A stretch of 64,000 nt of DNA from an uncultured bacterium (GCA_905215645.1 CAJMQS010000001.1:132998-196997), one strand, 5' to 3'. Positions 45,301 to 54,482 are shown, counted from the stretch's first letter. Notes: a model not told the origin generated them from the letters alone. Translations and numbers: made by a program.

Positions 45301-48300
45301 TGTCCCCTTCCAGCGTGATTTGCTGGCCAATGGCAGCATTCCCATTTACACCATCCAGGGTGATCTGTTTGGCCGTTTCCGTCCCCAGGGTCACCTTATC
45401 ATTCAGTTTCACTTCATAATTGGTGGAACCGTTGGTGTTCTGGGTGGACTGGATGGCCAAATCATCGCCGCTGACGGTAACGGTGGTATGTTTGGCCGCT
45501 TCCGTCTGGGCCGCTTCTGCTTTCTTCTGGACGTTGTACACATCGCCTCCGTTGACCCCGTCCGTGGAACCTTCCGCCACGGAGCCGGAGCCCACGTTCT
45601 GGACTTTCCGTCCGCCCAGGTCGATCTGATCCGAAGTCAGGGTCAGGGCTTTGGCAGAGGAGCCTGTATTGGGCGTCAGCTTCAGCCCGGTCCCATCCAC
45701 CGTCAGGGAGGTGGTATCCCCGGTAAAGGTAGCAGAAGTCAGGCCCTGGAGTTTCTTGGCAAGTCGCAGGTTCAGGGTATTGGTGCTGCTGTCGGCCACC
45801 ACCCCGATGTTCCCGCTGGTGAGCAGGGAATCCGCCGTATGGTCAGCATCGAGGGTGACGCCGCCCTTCAGGTTCAGGGTATGGTTCAGCAAAATATCTG
45901 CTTTGCCGCTGTCTCCCGCCGCATGGAAGCCGTCATCCATGGTGGCCAGGGCATAGGTGTAGTTCCCTTCATCGGTATAGTAGATCCGGGTGACCGGCAG
46001 ATCCGGATTGGTCAGGTCTCCCTTGGCATTATTTCCTTCCGCACCGTCTTTCACGAAGATGTCCACCGAAGTATGAGTCACCGTGGGATTTGCCGCAGAC
46101 GCCGTACGTTTTTCCCCGGCCAGGAACAAATGCCCGGTCATGGCCGTATCACTGTCTGCTTTGGACTGGGCCTGATACAGGGATGCCGTCCGGTCGCTTT
46201 CCGCCACGTTCCCGTCAGGACCGATGGTCCCCAGTGTCAGGGAACGGCCCACCAGGTCTTTCTTCAGATAGAAATTCGTCGTGACTCCACCATCGCTGTC
46301 TGCTGAGGTAGCCGTCGTAATATTGGCATTGGAGTAATCTGCTTGCAATTTCGAGGATAAAGCCGTATCCGTTAACGGAATGCCATTGGCATCGACTACA
46401 TCCGCGCCTTTAAACGTAGCTGTTTTCCCCAGAGTCAGTATAGCTTTCGAGCTGTTATTGCCGGCAAATACGTCCTGTGCAGCATGAAGGATGGTCTGCA
46501 CGTCCCCGATGCTGGCAGCATTGTTGTAATCTGCCTGGCCGGTGATCGTGGTGTCGTAGGTGCTGACCGTCCCATCCGTACCGGTGATGCCGCTGCCCAG
46601 CTGCTTGATCTGCTGGGAACCGGTGCTGATGCCGCTCCGGGTGAACCGGGCTGCCGTGGTATCCGCATCCGTCCCTAAGATCAGTCCATTGGCATCCAGG
46701 ACGCTGGTCTGGGTCACGTTCCCATCGGCATCCTTCTTTTCGAAGGTGGCACTGGCCATATGGGTCAGGGCATCATCCACGTTGACCGTATAGGTGGTCA
46801 CTTTATTCTCTGTCTTCGAAGACACATGGGTGTTGGTGCCATCTGTCAGTTCCGTGGTCCCACCGGTCACCGTCCCGGAACTGATTTGGTCCACCAGGCT
46901 CTTCAGCTGACCTTCCGTAGCCGCCCGGTTGGCCAGGAGATTGTTCTGGTCAAAGGTGGTGTTGTTCAGGCCGGTAATGGTGTTGGTCTTGGGATCCAGG
47001 GAAATATCCTCGACCTTGACCCCTCCATTGGCCGTAACCAGGCCGCTGGTGGTCAAAGATCCAGCAGTGATGGCTCCGCTGCCTGCATCAAAGGAGATGG
47101 ATTTCCCGAAAGAAGATTTCCCCGTATCGCCGCCGTCCAGGACCACCTGGTTGTCACCGGTCCCCAGGGTGATCTTGTTATTCAGTTTCAGGGCATAGTC
47201 GGCCCCCTTGGTATCGCTTTCGTCTGTAGTCGTCAGGACCAGGTTGTTGTCTCCCACGCTGACGGTGGAATGTTTCTTGGCTTCTGTTTGAGCCTGGTTG
47301 GCCGCTTCCTGGACCCCATGGAGCTGGCTGCCGTTCACCGCATCGGTGGAATCGGCCCCAATGGTGCCAGCTGCAAGGCCGGTGACCTTCCGGTTCCCCA
47401 GGTTGATGCCCGTGCTGGCATTGATCACCAGGGAACTGGCCGTAGTACCGCCGCCCACAGGTGTGATGGTCATCCCATCCCCCGTAAGGGTAGTGGTGAA
47501 TTTCTCCCCAACTACGTCCACACTGGTCAGGTCTTTCAGTTCCTTGGCCAGGGCAATGGTCAGGCCCTGTTTTCCGTCGCTGGTCACCCCGATATTCCCT
47601 GCGGTGAGCTTGGTGAGATCTGCTCCGCCAGTCACGGTCAAGGTCTTGTTCAGCAAAACAGCCGACGTATTTCCGTCATCCCCTTTGAACTTCAGCCCGT
47701 CTTCCAGGGTTGCCAGTTCATGGGTGCCGCTGCTTTCATCAGTATAGGTCACCCGGGTCATCTTTTTGCTATCCGCCGGACTCAGTTCATCGCTGCCGTC
47801 CTGGACATAGATGTCCGCACTGGTCTGGGCCACACTGGTCACCGTATCCGCCGGCTTGGTCCCTTTCAGGACCAGATGGCCAGTCTGTGTAGTATCGGTG
47901 CTGCTGGCTGCCTGGGCCTCCAAGACGGCCACGGGGTTGGCAATGGCCCCATCCGCATCCTGGGTCCCCAAAGAGAGGGAACGGCCTGCCATATCCTTTT
48001 TCCCGTAAATGGTGGTAGTGACCGTCCCGTCAGCGGCTTTTGCCGTCGCCGTGGTCAGGTTTGCCGTAGTATAGTCCTCTGCCAAGGTGGTCCCATCTGC
48101 CAGATCAGCCCCCTGGATCTTGGCCGTCTTCCCCAGGGCCAGGGTTTCGCTGCCTTTATTTCCGGCGAAACCGATTCCCGTATCCGTCAGAGACTTGCTC
48201 TGGGCTTTCAGGTCCCCGATGGTGGCTGCATTGTTGTCAGCTGCATCCGTATAGGTTTTGCCGGTCAGTCCGCTGGCCACATTCTCGATCTGCTGGTTCC

Positions 48301-51300
48301 CAGCACTGACCTTCGTCCGGGTGAACTGGGCAGACGTATCCTCGCTGCCCAGGCTGATGCCGTCAGACGTCACCACTGCCGTCTGTGCCTCCGTCCCGGT
48401 CTTGCCGTTGGTGAATTGGGCGCTGGTGAGCCCGGTGAGTACAGGGCTCAGGCCGATGGTGTACTGGGTCTTGGAGGAATCCGTTTTGTCGTCAGCCACC
48501 ACACTGATATTGGAACCTTCCTTCACGGTGGTCAAGAGCCCCTTGACGATGGTTCCATTCTGGATGCTGGCGATCACATCTCCCAGTTCTCCCTCGGTGG
48601 CTGCCCGGTTGTCCACCAGCTGGCTGGTGCTGGTGTAGCTGGTATTAGATAGGCCCGTGATGGTGTTGGCTGCAATATTGCCGGCCGTATCAGCCGCGCT
48701 GTTCAGGCGGATATCACCCACGGCCACGCTGCCGGCCCGCACATTGCCGCTGACCCGGAGGGAAGACCCGGTGATAGCACCAGTTGTCCCGTTAACGGTC
48801 ACCGCACTGGTCCCGGTGCCAAAGGATGCCATCCCTTTCGTTCCATCCAAGGTGATGGCCGTTCCGTTGCTGCCCAGGGTCACCGTATCTTTCAGGCTCA
48901 CGGTGTAACCCTTGGAGCCGTCCGTATTATCAGAAGGCACCACGACCACATTCCCAGATCCGCTGACGGTAGAATGTTTCTGGGCTTCTGCCTGGGCCTT
49001 TTCTGCAGTGTCTTTCACCGTGTAGAGCTGGCTGCCATTCACGGCATCCGTAGATGTGGCAGAAACCGTTCCTGCTTGGACTCCATGGAGCTGCCTGTTG
49101 CCCAGGTCCAGATTCTGGGCCGTCAGGGTCACGGCGTTCCCGCTGGAAGTAGGGGTGATGGTCAGTCCATTCCCAGTAATTTGGGTAGTAAAGTTCCCAT
49201 TGCTGAAGGCAGCACTGGTCAGGCCAGTGAGATCCTTGGCCAGCCGGACTTCCAGTTTCCCGTCCGTGTCTGCCACCAGGCCGATGTTCTTGTCGCTGAG
49301 CTGGGTCAGGTTATCGGCGCTGGTTTCGCCCCCGGTAAGGGTCAATGTTTCGTTGAGTTTTTTGGTCACTGCATTGCCGCTGTCCCCGGCAAAGGTCATG
49401 CCGGCACCATCCAGACGGGTGGTCAGATTGCTGATATTGGTCGTATTGTTGCTGACCTTCTGGTTGGTGGCAAAGAGCTGGCTGCCATTTACCGCATCGG
49501 TGCTGTCTGCGCTGAGCTTCCCTGCCAGGACATTCGTCACTTTCTGGCTGTTGGCGTTGAGGCCATTGCTGTCGATATAGGTCTTCGTCCCTACTTTATA
49601 AGCTGGAGCCGTCACCCCGCTGCCATCGATCTTCGTCTGAGCAGCCCCGCTGTTGAAGGTGGCATCGGTCAAGCCCGTCAGGCTCTTGGCCAGTTCCACC
49701 GTCAATCCGCCGTTGCCGCTGGAGACTACGCCCATATTGCCTTGGGTCAATTTCCCCGTATCGGTGATACCCCCCGTAATGCTCAGGGTACTGTTCAGGG
49801 CCAGGGTGTTGGCCGTGCCCGTATCCCCGGCAAAGGTATAGCCGTCACTGGTCAAAGCAACCAGATGAGCGTTGTTCTGGGTATCCAGATAATCCAGGCG
49901 GGTATTGCCGCTGGGGTCTTGATCGGCCGTCAGGTAGAGCTGAGAATTATTCTTCCCCTTGATGCCCACATAGCCATAGGTATCCGTACCCACGGTATTT
50001 TCACCCAGGATGATCGGATAATTCACCTTTCCTGTAGGACTCTTTTCCTTAGAAATTTGTGTTCCCACATAAATCTTGTTTTCCTGGATTTCCGGAGCCA
50101 TGGTCACGGTCAGTTCGCCCTTATCGGTGACGCTGGTGCTCAGATTCTTGTGGCTACTGTCACCGCCGGCCCCTTTCAGGGTCACGGTACCGCCGATGGC
50201 CACACTGGTGGGATTCGTATGGGAACCCGCCGCACTTTCAGCCCCGAAAGAAATCCCCTTGGCAGAACCATCAGTATTCAGGATATTCGTCAGCTGGCTA
50301 CCGATGATGGCATCAGTGGAGGTGCTGGAAATATCCCCTGCTTTCACATTGGTGATTTTCTTTCCTCCATTGTTCAAGCCGCTGGCCGTGAGGGAAATCC
50401 CGGTGGTCCCCAGGGTTAGGCCGCTGCCATCGATGGTGGTGGTCCCGAACTGGGCGCTAGTCAGATTCGTCAGTTCCTTGCTCAGTTTGACCGTTAAGGA
50501 GCCGTCCTCACTGCTGGCCTGGACCCCGATATTGCTGTCGCTGAGATTGGCCGCGTCCGCCCCGCCTTTGATCTGGAGATAATTGGTGGTAGTGTTTTCT
50601 CCAGGCTCTGTAGCCCGGAGTTTCCGGGAAATCAGGTTCGTACCGGTGACTTCCTCTTTCTCTTTGTCCACAGTGATCTGGGTATTGTCTCCGCCAAAAG
50701 ACAGACCGTCCGTCAAGGTAGCCAGATGGTGGGCATGGCCTTCCTGATCCGTATATTCCAGACGGGTCATCCGGGACTTGCCTTCGCTGTCCGTATAGTT
50801 AAAAGCACTGTCCGGGATGGGGGACCCAGCATAAGATGTGATGACGGCCGAAGTGCCATCTCGGCCGTTGATGCCCACATACCCTATGGTGGCATCGGTT
50901 TTGTCCGTTCCCAGGACCACCGGATAATTCACCCGGCTGTCCGTAGGATTGGCCAGGGCCGATCCCACATCGATCCGGTCTTCCAACAGTTCTTTATCCA
51001 GCAGGATCTGGAGCACGCCATTCTGGTCCACATAGGTCTTCAGATTGGTGCCGGAGTAATTTTCATTGCCTTTATTCCCGGTTCCCTTGATCAGGATGGG
51101 GTCTTCTCCCAGCTTCCGGGAAATGGTACCACCGGCATTGCCTCCTACCTGGATGGCCTTATTTTCAAAGGTGGAGAGCTCGCTGGAAACAACACTCAAC
51201 TGGCTGAAATTCACGGCATCCGCATTGTCCGTCCCGTCAGCCAGGCCGGTGATCTTCTTGCTGCCCATGAAAAGGCCATTGCCGTTGAGGGAAATATCCG

Positions 51301-54214
51301 AAGTCCCGTCTGCCGTAGAAGCATTCTTTACGGTAATGCTGTTTTGGGCTGTCACAGAATCAAAGGAAGGCGTGGTGGTCATGACCACTTCCAGGCCGTC
51401 CCCGTTGGCATTTTTCCGCACGCCCAAGTTGGCGGTGCTGGCCGCCCCGTCTTTCAAGGCATCCCCGGTGAGCCCGCCTGTGATGTTGAAATTGCCGCCC
51501 AAAGACTGGGTGACTTTCTGGTTATCGTTGCCCGTCAGGGAAAGCCCTTCCTGTTCCAGGGCCTTCAACTGGGCTACGTTCACGGCGTCCGTATCATTGG
51601 TGCCGGCAGCCAGGTTGGTGATCTGCCGGGTGTATATTTTCTCCCCAGAATCTGTCTTAAACTTTCCCCCTCCCAGGGAAACAGCTCCTATGGTAGAAGT
51701 CCATACGGAATCAGCCTGGTCCGCTTTTTTACTGTCGCTGAGATATCCAGCTAGGCCAGCAGCTGTACTGGCCTGGGAGCCCGTTCCCAAAGCCACGCCG
51801 CCGGTAGCCGTAGCACTGGAAGTACCGCCCAGCGCCACGCCGCCATAGCTGGAGACAGTAGCACCGCCCCCCAAAGCCACACCGCCGAAACCAGTGGAAC
51901 TGGAACTGTTGCCAAAGGCAATGGCTCCCGTCCCTTGTGCTTTGGCATAGGGACCTATGGCCATTGAACTAAAGAGCGTATCATCATTTGATGCACTTCC
52001 TGCTAAAGAAGAATAGCCGATAGCCAGAGAGCCCACACCATAAGCCTGGGCCTTATTCCCGGCTGCCAGGGAATTGCTCCCGTGGGCCCCATCGTTCAGG
52101 TAATTGCTGCCAGTTCCCGTATCCGTGGCATTGACGCTGTAATAGCGGGTGGCCGTCTTGGCTACATTTTGTTCCACTTTTTCGATGGATCGGGTCACCC
52201 CATAGAGCTGGCTGCCGTTGACGGCGTCCGTAGAAGTGCTGCTCACCCGTCCTGCTGCCACATGGGTGATGGTCCGGGTATGATCCACCCCATCCTGGGT
52301 ATGGCCTACACTGACGGTCCCATCCGGGTTGGCCCCGGCAAAATTGTATGTAGTGGAATCGGAAGTTTCCCCATAGGTGTCTTTGATGGTCATGGAGGCC
52401 GTGCCCACCGTATCCCCATCATTCACTTGAGAACCAGCACCTAAAGCCACACTGGTCTTATTGCCGTTTTCTGCAGCCACAAAAGCGCCGCTGCCCAGGG
52501 CTACGCCTTTGTCCCCATTGACTTTTGCGCTGTACCCCAAAACCGTACCTTCGGTGGCATTGGCTTCGGCCGATGTACCTACAGCAGTAGCATGTTCTTT
52601 ATTGCTCGTGACTTTGGTCTGATAACCGATGGCCACGCTGCCATTGCCCGTGCTGCTGCTGTTCTGGCCCAGGGCCAAGGCATCCGTGCCGCTGGCAACC
52701 GCGCCGGTGCCAAAAGAAGCAGACCCGCTGGCCGTAGCTTGGGCGTCCGCCCCGATGCTCACAGAAGCACTGCCGGTGGTAGTATTGGAATCAGTCATGG
52801 ACCCGATATGGACGGACCGCTCTGCCGTAGACCGGGCATTGCCGCCGATGGCCACGGAATTGGCATAGGCTCCGGAACCATGGCCGATGGCTACGGCATT
52901 ATCATTCTGGGCACTGGCATTTTGGCCCAAGGCTACGCTGCTGGTGCCATTGGCTACAGACCCGGTGCCGATGGCTGTCGCCCCTGTATTAGAGGCTTTG
53001 GCCCCATTGCCCAGGGCCGTTCCCTGGGTCTGGGCCTGTGCATTGACCCCTACAGCGGTAGACTGGGTCCCTGTAGCCCCATCGTTGTTGTAGTTGCCGG
53101 CATTTTTCAGGCTGTCATCGCTGTCCCCAGTATTATTCTTCGTGACGCTGACAAAATGGCCGCCGTTGCCAGAACCAGAACCGCCGCTGGCGCTCAGGTC
53201 AAAAGTCCGGGAACCGTCGTCATTGTATTTTGGGGTGATCTTCACCGTGCCGTCCGCCGAAGAAAGAGTGGTCATGGAAGCCTTCAGCTGGGCCACGTTG
53301 ACGGCATCCGTATCCTGGGTCCCGGCAGCGACCCCGCTGATCTGCCGAGTGATCCAGGCAGATTTATCCCCCGTAACATCCCCAATGGACAAGCCGCCTT
53401 GGGTGGATTTCCAGGCAGCCGAATCCAGACTGTCCTTAAAATTGGAATTGTTCACATTCCCCGTATTGCTGCCTTCCCAGGGCGCATACCCCTGCTGGCC
53501 CGCATTGAGGCGCCAGTCACTCTTGGAAAAGGCTCCCAAAGCGATGGCATCGGACCCAGAGGCATTCTGTGCCTTATACCCGATGGCGATGTTGCCGTTC
53601 CCCCCCTGGTTGGTTTCACTGCCGGTCCCAATGGCAATGCTGTACTTATCCCCGGCTAAGGCAGCTGCTGTATCGGCTGAAGCGGCACCAATGGCAATAC
53701 CATTCGTATTCCATGTCTTCGCACCTGAACCGATAATGATGCCATTAGCTGCAGCTGAAGTATTATTTCCGAATACGATACTGTTCCCGTTGACGGCCTG
53801 GGCGTTATACCCAAAGACGATACTGTTGGCACTGCCCTGAGCCCTTTCGCCAGCAATGATGCTGTAATCTCCTATATGGCCTGTATCAATATTTCCAAGG
53901 GTAATCGAATATTGCGGAAGATTATTCAATCCGTAAGTCGAACCAAAATTAAAAGAATGGCCCTCATTATCCCAAGACAGCCAAAAATAATTATTACCGT
54001 AACCCAGAGTTCTGTTTGACGTAGCAGCATAGACAGGTACTATGCCTGTATGCCCCGTCAACAGCCCCAGCAACAGAGCCCCGGCCAGCAGCGATGCTCC
54101 TTTTCTTCCATCATGGACGGATCTGCTTTTTGCTCCGTGGTTCCTGGCAATTTCCGAGACCACTACCCAGGTGCAGCGGACCTTGCTCCAAATGACTTTG
54201 TAGATTTTGTTCAT
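39368..54214 (-). CDS. Giant trimeric autotransporter adhesin (YadA/Hia family)
   Basis: A 4,948-residue type Vc secreted surface protein. Residues 1-25 (MNKIYKVIWSKVRCTWVVVS) are an extended signal region, followed by a hydrophobic core at 39-63 and cleavage near VYAA. Three YadA-like heads with repeated A-x-A-x-G units occupy about 65-870. At least fifteen neck-type D-A-V-N-x-x-Q-L units follow, among long repeated stalk modules. Near 4800-4889 is the YadA anchor (VGAGAAALAALHPV to GFSIALDRN). A further 59-residue coiled coil extends beyond the anchor. I chose ATG 54214 because the signal starts there; 54304 is also open. Function: adhesion or aggregation, inferred. Confidence 0.95.
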   Translation of the reverse strand: MNKIYKVIWSKVRCTWVVVSEIARNHGAKSRSVHDGRKGASLLAGALLLGLLTGHTGIVPVYAATSNRTLGYGNNYFWLSWDNEGHSFNFGSTYGLNNLPQYSITLGNIDTGHIGDYSIIAGERAQGSANSIVFGYNAQAVNGNSIVFGNNTSAAANGIIIGSGAKTWNTNGIAIGAASADTAAALAGDKYSIAIGTGSETNQGGNGNIAIGYKAQNASGSDAIALGAFSKSDWRLNAGQQGYAPWEGSNTGNVNNSNFKDSLDSAAWKSTQGGLSIGDVTGDKSAWITRQISGVAAGTQDTDAVNVAQLKASMTTLSSADGTVKITPKYNDDGSRTFDLSASGGSGSGNGGHFVSVTKNNTGDSDDSLKNAGNYNNDGATGTQSTAVGVNAQAQTQGTALGNGAKASNTGATAIGTGSVANGTSSVALGQNASAQNDNAVAIGHGSGAYANSVAIGGNARSTAERSVHIGSMTDSNTTTGSASVSIGADAQATASGSASFGTGAVASGTDALALGQNSSSTGNGSVAIGYQTKVTSNKEHATAVGTSAEANATEGTVLGYSAKVNGDKGVALGSGAFVAAENGNKTSVALGAGSQVNDGDTVGTASMTIKDTYGETSDSTTYNFAGANPDGTVSVGHTQDGVDHTRTITHVAAGRVSSTSTDAVNGSQLYGVTRSIEKVEQNVAKTATRYYSVNATDTGTGSNYLNDGAHGSNSLAAGNKAQAYGVGSLAIGYSSLAGSASNDDTLFSSMAIGPYAKAQGTGAIAFGNSSSSTGFGGVALGGGATVSSYGGVALGGTSSATATGGVALGTGSQASTAAGLAGYLSDSKKADQADSVWTSTIGAVSLGGGKFKTDSGEKIYTRQITNLAAGTNDTDAVNVAQLKALEQEGLSLTGNDNQKVTQSLGGNFNITGGLTGDALKDGAASTANLGVRKNANGDGLEVVMTTTPSFDSVTAQNSITVKNASTADGTSDISLNGNGLFMGSKKITGLADGTDNADAVNFSQLSVVSSELSTFENKAIQVGGNAGGTISRKLGEDPILIKGTGNKGNENYSGTNLKTYVDQNGVLQILLDKELLEDRIDVGSALANPTDSRVNYPVVLGTDKTDATIGYVGINGRDGTSAVITSYAGSPIPDSAFNYTDSEGKSRMTRLEYTDQEGHAHHLATLTDGLSFGGDNTQITVDKEKEEVTGTNLISRKLRATEPGENTTTNYLQIKGGADAANLSDSNIGVQASSEDGSLTVKLSKELTNLTSAQFGTTTIDGSGLTLGTTGISLTASGLNNGGKKITNVKAGDISSTSTDAIIGSQLTNILNTDGSAKGISFGAESAAGSHTNPTSVAIGGTVTLKGAGGDSSHKNLSTSVTDKGELTVTMAPEIQENKIYVGTQISKEKSPTGKVNYPIILGENTVGTDTYGYVGIKGKNNSQLYLTADQDPSGNTRLDYLDTQNNAHLVALTSDGYTFAGDTGTANTLALNSTLSITGGITDTGKLTQGNMGVVSSGNGGLTVELAKSLTGLTDATFNSGAAQTKIDGSGVTAPAYKVGTKTYIDSNGLNANSQKVTNVLAGKLSADSTDAVNGSQLFATNQKVSNNTTNISNLTTRLDGAGMTFAGDSGNAVTKKLNETLTLTGGETSADNLTQLSDKNIGLVADTDGKLEVRLAKDLTGLTSAAFSNGNFTTQITGNGLTITPTSSGNAVTLTAQNLDLGNRQLHGVQAGTVSATSTDAVNGSQLYTVKDTAEKAQAEAQKHSTVSGSGNVVVVPSDNTDGSKGYTVSLKDTVTLGSNGTAITLDGTKGMASFGTGTSAVTVNGTTGAITGSSLRVSGNVRAGSVAVGDIRLNSAADTAGNIAANTITGLSNTSYTSTSQLVDNRAATEGELGDVIASIQNGTIVKGLLTTVKEGSNISVVADDKTDSSKTQYTIGLSPVLTGLTSAQFTNGKTGTEAQTAVVTSDGISLGSEDTSAQFTRTKVSAGNQQIENVASGLTGKTYTDAADNNAATIGDLKAQSKSLTDTGIGFAGNKGSETLALGKTAKIQGADLADGTTLAEDYTTANLTTATAKAADGTVTTTIYGKKDMAGRSLSLGTQDADGAIANPVAVLEAQAASSTDTTQTGHLVLKGTKPADTVTSVAQTSADIYVQDGSDELSPADSKKMTRVTYTDESSGTHELATLEDGLKFKGDDGNTSAVLLNKTLTVTGGADLTKLTAGNIGVTSDGKQGLTIALAKELKDLTSVDVVGEKFTTTLTGDGMTITPVGGGTTASSLVINASTGINLGNRKVTGLAAGTIGADSTDAVNGSQLHGVQEAANQAQTEAKKHSTVSVGDNNLVLTTTDESDTKGADYALKLNNKITLGTGDNQVVLDGGDTGKSSFGKSISFDAGSGAITAGSLTTSGLVTANGGVKVEDISLDPKTNTITGLNNTTFDQNNLLANRAATEGQLKSLVDQISSGTVTGGTTELTDGTNTHVSSKTENKVTTYTVNVDDALTHMASATFEKKDADGNVTQTSVLDANGLILGTDADTTAARFTRSGISTGSQQIKQLGSGITGTDGTVSTYDTTITGQADYNNAASIGDVQTILHAAQDVFAGNNSSKAILTLGKTATFKGADVVDANGIPLTDTALSSKLQADYSNANITTATSADSDGGVTTNFYLKKDLVGRSLTLGTIGPDGNVAESDRTASLYQAQSKADSDTAMTGHLFLAGEKRTASAANPTVTHTSVDIFVKDGAEGNNAKGDLTNPDLPVTRIYYTDEGNYTYALATMDDGFHAAGDSGKADILLNHTLNLKGGVTLDADHTADSLLTSGNIGVVADSSTNTLNLRLAKKLQGLTSATFTGDTTSLTVDGTGLKLTPNTGSSAKALTLTSDQIDLGGRKVQNVGSGSVAEGSTDGVNGGDVYNVQKKAEAAQTEAAKHTTVTVSGDDLAIQSTQNTNGSTNYEVKLNDKVTLGTETAKQITLDGVNGNAAIGQQITLEGDTGKVTAGSFSTTGNVSAGSVSVGGMTLNSAESHPADKDKTQWVDKDTITGLSNVTYKADEIHESRAATEGQLQDVVSKIKSGDISGGALTSLSAGSNITVSSTPSADGKKTDYQVGLAKDLNDLSSASFTNGKTGSEARKAVVSSGGLILGDGQDAARFTSSGISAGGQQVAKVGSGLQKVTDTSYLYDDTVAGQENYNHAANIGDVRTMLSDARDVFAGNNGTTATLTLGKTAAFQGADVTLTGSQTLEEALAADYSTANLTARTVGNSDGSVTTSLYMKQDMVGRSLNLGQIGTDGTVADPAARLYTQPASGTDSTLTGHLKLTGIKEAQDGQTSSTSADIYVKDALGSDLTKKDRAVTRLMYRDGVDQRDHAVATLDDGFYVQGDAGQGNTLNLPLTSTLKIQGNTAAGSGLTAGNIGVVSDGKDTLKVQLADTLTGLKQISFAGSTVSIGQDGINAGDKAISGVAAGTEETDAVNVKQLDEAKAAASAEVKAGKNVTVTKDTTSAKDGHTIYTVAADFQGADVSGSNAVVYDSESKDQVTLGGSTSATPVKLTNLADGTISSTSTDAVTGRQLNEVISYRNQTINVAGDTGSAVKLNHGNTLKISGDPNISTSSSGSDTAKDGSLQVSLADNVYVKGIHIGSTYPSHSSTSVDSVALTADADNQTGILTLRGDATHVSDAYPRAQADISVLSADPDQTYAAAPFLQEVYQTDNSGTTTKNQPVRLAYRDNYNTAHQIATLDDGYVFSGDNGDKNLTEKLNGTVALRGMDNEHASQITSQNANTYLTKNNIGVVTKPKVLNEDGSTQGGEVEIRLAKDLTDLTSATFTNDNGDKAVLSSTALTLTPENADQKPVSLTNQGLDNGNNRITNVAAGTSDTDAVNYGQIKSIINTDGTIKGLTFAAGDNTSATVHLGDTLKIAGATDQDGAQNIHTTVKDGTMTLQLDRRLQVDELHVGQKGSDAASLTAVPLDGNAGTIGQLHLQGMGNAQANIMTKMGTASLASTDATTTRLTYNNGNVGNTHEVAILEDGLRFTGDNYAAASGDKAEQNVLKKQLNQTLSITGGQTDTQQLTALTDKNIGVVAENGGLSVRLAKVLDGMTDIYMGDSRENASHLTKTGLYLSPKSSTEYLAKFTADDGISAGSQTINDVADGVKDSDAATVGQLKNVEAKANNATKLTVNHNQEEGNLTLTDTLDADGIHHTYDVALSDKIKLGGGGVGNSITLDGNANTINGGSYVQFGGQTSSTGNVIANPLSIGWQSAALQDVITEEAKGSQTGNYLTGLSNTSWDPLNVGYSPSRAATEGQLRDLEKQVWENPITFLGNHDADKTAEESKGITAELGSKVRIIGTGTGEAGDFDASNLNVIAGKTPDGKSDALIIQMKKSPSFTTVHAGTPDAQGVYPVSVGQVTVTRDGKTQTVDGVVITDGPMITKDGINNYGKQITHLKSGGIYNEDDKKYHYESDEVGTNAATIQDVKNIAQAAAQSEVEAKRVTVSGVNDNITVTAAADNPNHYQVKLSDTLKLGQDAKSNPNILIDGQNGKVTVGSGSTGNNSVVIDGNGGTVTIGNGTSGHQKVTINGNDGTISGLTNRTIDAPDFATKGRAATEEQLKQVADNVSEIKKNNSDFQLVGEKDKEGNYTGDYKVSDDNQVKLHVQDKMHPDQVKDITIDNVAKASDLGDVSKISEDIQNKENNNVVDALNNLNQKVKDAANGSWESQINGETVKKVKAGDVQNFTSGDNIELSNDNGAIKIATKKDVSFDKVTIGSGDSKMTLDKDGLQAGKVKVSSEGINAGGNRIQGVADGKEKDDAATVGQLQKIAGSAGQAINELGNHLNRMDTRINRVGAGAAALAALHPVETDGRWSLSAGFGSYRNANSLAFGTFYRASDNVLFNMGATVGNGENMINAGFSIALDRNPAVTGLTKAAMAREIRNLKQDNQAKDAQVKDLQNQVDALKKENDDTKAKLALIMAKLGM

Positions 54215-54242
54215 GACTGGAATAACCCCTTCCCCGTGTAAA

Positions 54243-54358
54243 ATGCAGAAAAGCCCCTTTCCGGTCCTTGGGGGACCGGAAGGAGGCTTCTCATCAGTTT
54301 CCAAATGATTCCAAATCGTGTAACTGACTGTAAAGTCAGTGTTTCTCCTAAAAAAAAA
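54243..54358 (-). promoter_or_regulatory. Leader of the adhesin gene with hairpins and a T9 tract
   Basis: On the minus strand a hairpin GTTGC...GCAGC is followed directly by nine T residues (A9 on the plus strand at 54350-54358), which looks like an intrinsic terminator. Further down, CTTCCGGTCC and GGACCGGAAAG form a strong hairpin (about 54249-54291) ahead of the ribosome-binding site. Between them TGACTTTACAGTCA is another inverted repeat. The 437-base gap to the next gene holds nothing else that I can name. Confidence 0.45.
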
Positions 54359-54453
54359 GCTGCTATAGGCATTTGCCGCAACCAGAAGAAGCCCCCGGAA
54401 CTTCTCTCTGTCTGTAATTTACAGTATTTACACAAATCTTGAATATATTAAAT

Positions 54454-54482
54454 ATCATAGCACAGATGACTTTTCATGACAA
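54454..54482 (-). promoter_or_regulatory. Promoter of the adhesin gene
   Basis: On the minus strand TTGTCA (54477-54482), a 17-base spacer and TATGAT (54454-54459), giving a leader of about 230 bases. Confidence 0.65.

Noticed and set aside
39191..53840. Long plus-strand open frames across the adhesin gene, for example 44180-46306 and 46760-48652
   Set aside because: They are antisense to one continuous 4,948-residue protein with a complete domain order, have no family signatures, and arise from the Thr/Ser/Gly/Ala-rich codons of the real frame.
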